Assembly: GCF_030908545.1 (NCBI RefSeq)
Contig: NZ_CP133083.1
Span: 2,427,691-2,491,690 of the forward strand
Length of the DNA stretch: 64,000 nucleotides
Direction of reading: 5' to 3'
From: Nitrosomonas sp. sh817
GTDB lineage: Bacteria > Pseudomonadota > Gammaproteobacteria > Burkholderiales > Nitrosomonadaceae
In this document: one piece after another, positions 60,213 through 64,000 of the stretch
Numbering within the stretch: the first letter of the stretch is position 1
Layout: the number at the start of each line of letters is the position of its first letter
Translations under genes and position numbers: made by a program
The notes under the pieces: generated by a model
Database searches by the model: none
What the model saw: only the letters and a program-made list of their open reading frames with translations
Told to the model about the DNA's origin: nothing

Positions 60213-62123
60213 ATGAACGATTTTATTGCGATACAAAATATCCAGGAAGTGCTCGATCGCAAGGTGCTGTTACCCACGGTGGTACTGTGGAACCGGCTGG
60301 AAGGACGGCCGCGCACCAAAAACTTCACCCGCGCGTTACGCGCCGAAGTCCGCGATCCGCTGTGGATGCTGTGCAAGCAATGGCAAACCGGCGAATTCAA
60401 AGGCGATGACGCCGGATCACCGATCTTCGCCAAGGTACACATGACCACTACTGAATTGACCCAATATCAACCGGGCGATGCCGCCGCGCAGGATTTCGAC
60501 CGGTCGGCGCCGCTGGAAGCGATCGTCGAACAACGGCCGCTGCCCTACAACGGGCAGCAGCATATTCTGTCGCTGGATATCCGTTTGCTGATGGGCCGGC
60601 AATGGCTCAAGTATTTGCAGTCAGCCGGTTTGTCCGCGCTGAAACCGCAATACCTGCAACATGCCGCTTATCGAATTGCCGAACCCGATCCCTCCAGCCG
60701 CAACGATGCTTTTCTGACCGCGCATCCGGCAGTATGGCAGAGTTTCTCGGCGATGGCGGGACGCGCGATGGATGGCGCCAATCTGTACTTTTATCTGAAA
60801 GCCGATAACCTGCATCACGCCTACGACGGCATTACCTTGGCCAATGACGGCGACAAGATCACCATCGATGGTTTGGCCGGCAAATTCGTGCAATGGTACG
60901 AGCAGTTGTTTTATCAGCCAGGTCACGATCAGAAAGATGCCTGGCAGCCGCAGCAACTGGAATATCAATTTGCCGTGTCGGCGCCCCAATCGGGTTCGGA
61001 AAAAGTCATGACCGCCGAGGAGTATTACCAAGGCCGGCTGGATTGGTATAACCTGGATGTCGATCCGGCCCGCGAAAGTTTGGGCGGCGGCAATGGCGAT
61101 CCGGTGGAAGGAAAATCCACGCTGTCGTTCTTCCCCACCGCGATTCAATTCGAGGGCATGCCGAATACCCGCTGGTGGACGTTTGAAGAAGGCAAAACCA
61201 ATTTCGGCGACATTAAACCCGACACCACCGATATCAACAAGCTGTTGTTGATGGAATTTGGTTTGGTATATGCCAACGATTGGTTCTTGGTGCCCTTCCA
61301 ATTGCCGGTCGGCAGCATCGCCAATGTGCAAGGACTCGCGGTCACTAACGTATTCGGCGAAAGAACTTGGGTCGCGGCGTCAGGTTCCGGCAGCGATGAA
61401 AACTGGCAACGCTGGGCGATGTACAACCTCACCGTCAAAGGCAACGATGACGTGCGCGCCGATACCTCGCTGCTGCTGTTGCCGACCGTGCCTAAAATTC
61501 AGGAAGGCAAACCGCTGGATGAGCTGTGGTTCGTACGCGATGAAGTCGCCAACATGGTATGGGGCATCGAAAAACATATTCCATTGGCGACAGGCCGCAG
61601 CAAATTAGGTAACGAAGCAGACCGCGAGCTTTTTATCCGCCTGGAAAGTATTCTGGATAGCGAAATCGAAGGTGGTCTGGTGGTGCCGGAAATTCCCGAA
61701 TCGAGCGCGGCTATTCGCTATCAACTGATGCAAGGCGTGCCGGAAAACTGGATTCCGATGATTCCCGTGCACCTGGACAATAACAACCGGGAAATCCAAT
61801 TGCAGCGTGCGTCAATGCCGCGCATCATCCTGGGCGATCCCGATCCGTCGGAGAAAATCAAGCCGCGCACAGTATTGTTACGTCAAGGACTCGACCAGCA
61901 ACCGCCGCAACCTTATTTTCTGCACGAAGAAGAAGTGCCGCGAGCCGGTATACAAGTCACGCAAGCGTATCAGCGCACCCGCTGGAACAACGGCCAGGTC
62001 TTCTGCTGGCTCGGCGTGAAAAAACAAACCGGCCGCGGCGAAGGCAGCAGCGGTCTGGCGTTTGATCGCGTCAAACCAACTAATGAACGGCTGCGCCGCG
62101 CGCTAAGACCAGCGCCAAAGTAA
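60213..62123 (+). CDS. 636-residue protein of unknown function, last gene of the cassette
   Basis: It starts MNDFIAIQNIQEVLDRKVLL, 2 bases after the previous stop. The N terminus has a conserved-looking block AEVRDPLWMLCKQWQTGEFK followed by GDDAGSP, rich in tryptophan. The C-terminal part has QGVPENWIPMIPVHLDNNN and ends in a basic tail (TNERLRRALRPAPK). No signal peptide or membrane helix. I cannot name the family. It ends the cassette; 80 bases later an inverted-repeat element begins. Confidence 0.7.
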   Translation: MNDFIAIQNIQEVLDRKVLLPTVVLWNRLEGRPRTKNFTRALRAEVRDPLWMLCKQWQTGEFKGDDAGSPIFAKVHMTTTELTQYQPGDAAAQDFDRSAPLEAIVEQRPLPYNGQQHILSLDIRLLMGRQWLKYLQSAGLSALKPQYLQHAAYRIAEPDPSSRNDAFLTAHPAVWQSFSAMAGRAMDGANLYFYLKADNLHHAYDGITLANDGDKITIDGLAGKFVQWYEQLFYQPGHDQKDAWQPQQLEYQFAVSAPQSGSEKVMTAEEYYQGRLDWYNLDVDPARESLGGGNGDPVEGKSTLSFFPTAIQFEGMPNTRWWTFEEGKTNFGDIKPDTTDINKLLLMEFGLVYANDWFLVPFQLPVGSIANVQGLAVTNVFGERTWVAASGSGSDENWQRWAMYNLTVKGNDDVRADTSLLLLPTVPKIQEGKPLDELWFVRDEVANMVWGIEKHIPLATGRSKLGNEADRELFIRLESILDSEIEGGLVVPEIPESSAAIRYQLMQGVPENWIPMIPVHLDNNNREIQLQRASMPRIILGDPDPSEKIKPRTVLLRQGLDQQPPQPYFLHEEEVPRAGIQVTQAYQRTRWNNGQVFCWLGVKKQTGRGEGSSGLAFDRVKPTNERLRRALRPAPK

Positions 62124-62203
62124 TTTGCGCGCAATCCCGGCAACATTGCCTTTTGCCGCCTGCCGGTCCAATCCCAGGCTAAAAAAATTACGATCATCGG
62201 TAT

Positions 62204-62344
62204 GAGACCTTTGCACGGTGTCATGAGCGGTACGAGAATAAGGCAAAAATTTGCGAAAAAGCGGAGTTTACACGGAGTAAATGAGCATTTTTCGCGAATT
62301 TTTAACGCAATTATCGTGCCGCGTAGTAACCGTGCAAAGGTCTC
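62204..62344. mobile_element. 141-bp fold-back (MITE-like) element with target duplication
   Basis: The ends GAGACCTTTGCACGGT (62204-62219) and ACCGTGCAAAGGTCTC (62329-62344) are perfect 16-bp inverted repeats. The symmetry continues imperfectly over 68-base arms to a five-base centre (62272-62276), with the best inner match AAAAATTYGCGAAAAA. The element is flanked by GGTAT on both sides (62199-62203 and 62345-62349), a target duplication. It codes for no protein, so a transposase elsewhere must have moved it. It lies between the cassette and the FecR-like gene. Confidence 0.8.
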
Positions 62345-62382
62345 GGTATATAATTTCTGCTTTCAATTTTTTGCCTACCAAC

Positions 62383-62937
62383 ATGCAGAAACCTGAACCA
62401 CCGGTCATTGAACCGTTTACTTTCGTGTTTAGCTGGCGACGCTTCCTGATTCATTGCGCCATCATGGGATTTTGTGTCTTCCTTGGGCTGATGACTTGGT
62501 ATTTCGGCAAACCGCATAGTGTGCGGCTTTATGAAACGAAGTCGGAAGCGCTATTAGCAACGCCGATAGCACCGGGTATTGACATGGCTCTGGATGCGCG
62601 CAGCTCCGTCGCCGTCAAGGAAGGCCAACCGCTGCATGTGGAATTGTTCAAGGGAAATGTATATTTTGATATCCAAAAGGATGCCGTTCATCAACTGGAA
62701 GTAAAAGCCGGCAATACCCTCATCAAGGATTTCGGCACCCGTTTTAGGGTGCAATTGCATAAGGACGGCACCGGTCATATCGCCGTTGCCGATGGGCACA
62801 TCAAGATTCATACCCCTTCCGGCAATGTTTTTCAAATCAATGCGCATGAACAAGCCGAATTTGACGACACCGGCATCAGCAAACACCGGTTGCTCACCGA
62901 GCGAGACATTGCGCCCTGGCGATCCCAGCAGGAATGA
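62383..62937 (+). CDS. FecR-like membrane protein
   Basis: The start MQKPEPPVIEPFTF lies just after the inverted-repeat element; an upstream frame start would translate the element and is rejected. The 184-residue protein has a membrane helix at about 22-42 (FLIHCAIMGFCVFLGLM) and a periplasmic FecR beta-domain (VELFKGNVYFDIQ, KDFGTRFRVQL, VADGHIKIHTPSGNVFQINA). FecR proteins usually pass an outer-membrane signal to a FecI sigma factor, but no sigma factor or TonB receptor is near. The short cytoplasmic part (about 20 residues) lacks the usual sigma-binding N domain. Confidence 0.75.
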   Translation: MQKPEPPVIEPFTFVFSWRRFLIHCAIMGFCVFLGLMTWYFGKPHSVRLYETKSEALLATPIAPGIDMALDARSSVAVKEGQPLHVELFKGNVYFDIQKDAVHQLEVKAGNTLIKDFGTRFRVQLHKDGTGHIAVADGHIKIHTPSGNVFQINAHEQAEFDDTGISKHRLLTERDIAPWRSQQE

Positions 62938-62977
62938 CCAGGCGATGGCCCCGGTTATGCTTTGTAATTTGCTCGCG

Positions 62978-64000
62978 CTAAGAGCGCACCACCAAGCATC
63001 CAAAGCCTTGCCGGGTTAAGCTTTGGCAGGCGTTACGCGCCTGATTTTCCTGCAATCCCACCAATCGCGCCCGGTACAGCTTGCGATTGCTGATTTCCAC
63101 TTCGGTAACCGCCACTTCGCCGGGTATCAAGCGAGCCGCCGCTTGCGCATTGGCGCGCGCGCGGTCGGGTTCATGATAGGAACCGATTTGTACTGCCCAC
63201 CCCTCTTTGGCGGATGATTGAGCTTTTTGCGATTGCGGCGGTGACACCGGTGTCTGCGCGTTCGGAACCGGCGGATTGTGCCGCGATGCAGCCGCTACCA
63301 CCGTATCCGCTTTTCTAGGTTGTTGCTGATGCGGTTTTTGTGCAGGCGCGGGAGCCGGTGCGCTCACTTTCGCCGCAGCCGCCGTTGTTACGCGGGCTGG
63401 CGTTTTCTGGCTGGCCACTTGGTTTGCGCGGCTGCCCGGATTCAAACTGCGGTCGATCAATTGCGCCATATGCTGATCGCGCGCCGCAGCCGTATGGCCG
63501 CCCATGACCACCGCGACGACACGGCGGTTCCCGCGTTTCGCCGAAGTCGCGACATTAAAGCCGGACGCGCGGATAAAACCGGTTTTCAATCCATCGACGC
63601 CGGGAACATTGCGCACCATGCGGTTATGGCTGTTGTATGTCACGCCTTTATAGCTAAACGATTGCGTCGAGAAATAATGATAGTGCTTGGGAAAATCCTT
63701 CATCAACCGCGTCGCCAGCGTCGCCATATCCCGCGCCGTGGTTTTTTGCTCGCCGTTCGGCAAACCGGAGGCATTACGGAAAGTGGTTGAGCGCATCCCG
63801 AGCTGACGCGCCTTATCGGTCATCATGCGGCCGAAATTGGCTTCGCTGTTGCCCAACGCTTCAGCAACCACAGCTGCGGCATCGTTCGCCGAACGCACAA
63901 CCAAAGCGGGAATCGCATCGCGCACTTTGAGACTGTCACCGGCACGCAACCCGATATTGGTCTGCGGCATACCGGCGGCATAAGCCGACACTTTCATCGG
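62978..64000 (-). CDS. D-alanyl-D-alanine carboxypeptidase with SPOR domain (5' end outside)
   Basis: The open frame runs past the window end, so the N terminus with signal peptide and the SxxK active site are not seen. The visible part is peptidase S11: SANDAAAV (SxN motif) and GLKTGF (KTG motif). A Pro/Ala/Gln-rich linker follows (about 200-265 of the visible part), then a C-terminal SPOR domain (GWAVQIGSYHEPDRARANAQ), which binds denuded peptidoglycan at the division site. The enzyme trims pentapeptide side chains. It converges with the FecR-like gene; the 40 bases between show no clear terminator. Confidence 0.9.
   Translation of the reverse strand, partial: PMKVSAYAAGMPQTNIGLRAGDSLKVRDAIPALVVRSANDAAAVVAEALGNSEANFGRMMTDKARQLGMRSTTFRNASGLPNGEQKTTARDMATLATRLMKDFPKHYHYFSTQSFSYKGVTYNSHNRMVRNVPGVDGLKTGFIRASGFNVATSAKRGNRRVVAVVMGGHTAAARDQHMAQLIDRSLNPGSRANQVASQKTPARVTTAAAAKVSAPAPAPAQKPHQQQPRKADTVVAAASRHNPPVPNAQTPVSPPQSQKAQSSAKEGWAVQIGSYHEPDRARANAQAAARLIPGEVAVTEVEISNRKLYRARLVGLQENQARNACQSLTRQGFGCLVVRS

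Noticed and set aside
45347..62123. Extracellular contractile injection system or type VI secretion locus
   Set aside because: No sheath, inner tube, spike, baseplate wedge or AAA ATPase protein is visible; only large unknown proteins and proteases.
62204..62344. The inverted repeat as a simple terminator of the cassette
   Set aside because: Target duplication, arm length of 68 bases and perfect ends mark it as a mobile element, although it could end transcription as a side effect.
62281..62382. Upstream start of the FecR-like protein
   Set aside because: It would place the first residues inside the inverted-repeat element; the ATG at 62383 fits the membrane-helix position better.

Overview
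The window looks like a chromosomal piece of a beta-proteobacterium, most likely from the Nitrosomonadaceae (a Nitrosomonas-like ammonia oxidiser). This rests on the type of each housekeeping gene, on the joined str-S10-spc-alpha ribosomal superoperon, and on the gyrA-serC-pheA-hisC-tyrA order seen in beta-proteobacteria. No ammonia-oxidation genes lie in the window, so the family-level placement is an inference. No tRNA, rRNA, CRISPR array, prophage or transposase gene was found.

Layout. Positions 1-907 hold the end of comF and trmL. Positions 915-5863 (minus) hold the type IV pilus assembly operon pilMNOPQ, divergent from ponA (6092-8413, plus). hemB (minus) follows. A hairpin-rich gap (9428-9611) ends in a plus-strand intrinsic terminator and may encode a small RNA. 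Positions 9612-11770 (minus) carry engB, coaX and birA. Positions 11898-30212 (minus) are one long, very compact ribosomal superoperon, transcribed rpsL-rpsG-fusA-tuf-rpsJ-rplC-rplD-rplW-rplB-rpsS-rplV-rpsC-rplP-rpmC-rpsQ-rplN-rplX-rplE-rpsN-rpsH-rplF-rplR-rpsE-rpmD-rplO-secY-infA-rpmJ-rpsM-rpsK-rpsD-rpoA-rplQ. It is driven by a near-consensus promoter at 30358-30386, and a terminator-like hairpin sits just before rpsL. Much of this block is strikingly AT-rich. yajQ and an argD-argF-argG group (minus) come next, then gyrA, serC, serA, pheA, hisC and tyrA (plus, amino-acid biosynthesis).

After tyrA the usual aroA-cmk-rpsA continuation is missing and accessory DNA begins. It starts with an orphan response regulator made of two receiver domains and a minus-strand membrane protein of unknown function. 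A strong promoter (44994-45022) and a 317-nt leader with a hairpin and a dyad then precede a six-gene, 17-kb, tightly coupled plus-strand cassette (45347-62123). It encodes two related trypsin-fold proteases (309 and 518 aa) and four large proteins of unknown function (1132, 1104, 1876 and 636 aa). None has an obvious signal peptide, and only the 1104-aa protein has an evident membrane segment. This cassette is the best candidate here for an undescribed system: a multi-protein assembly with its own proteases.

A 141-bp fold-back element with 16-bp perfect inverted ends and a 5-bp target duplication lies right after the cassette (62204-62344). An orphan FecR-like membrane protein follows, and the window ends in the C-terminal part of a D-alanyl-D-alanine carboxypeptidase with a SPOR domain (minus).
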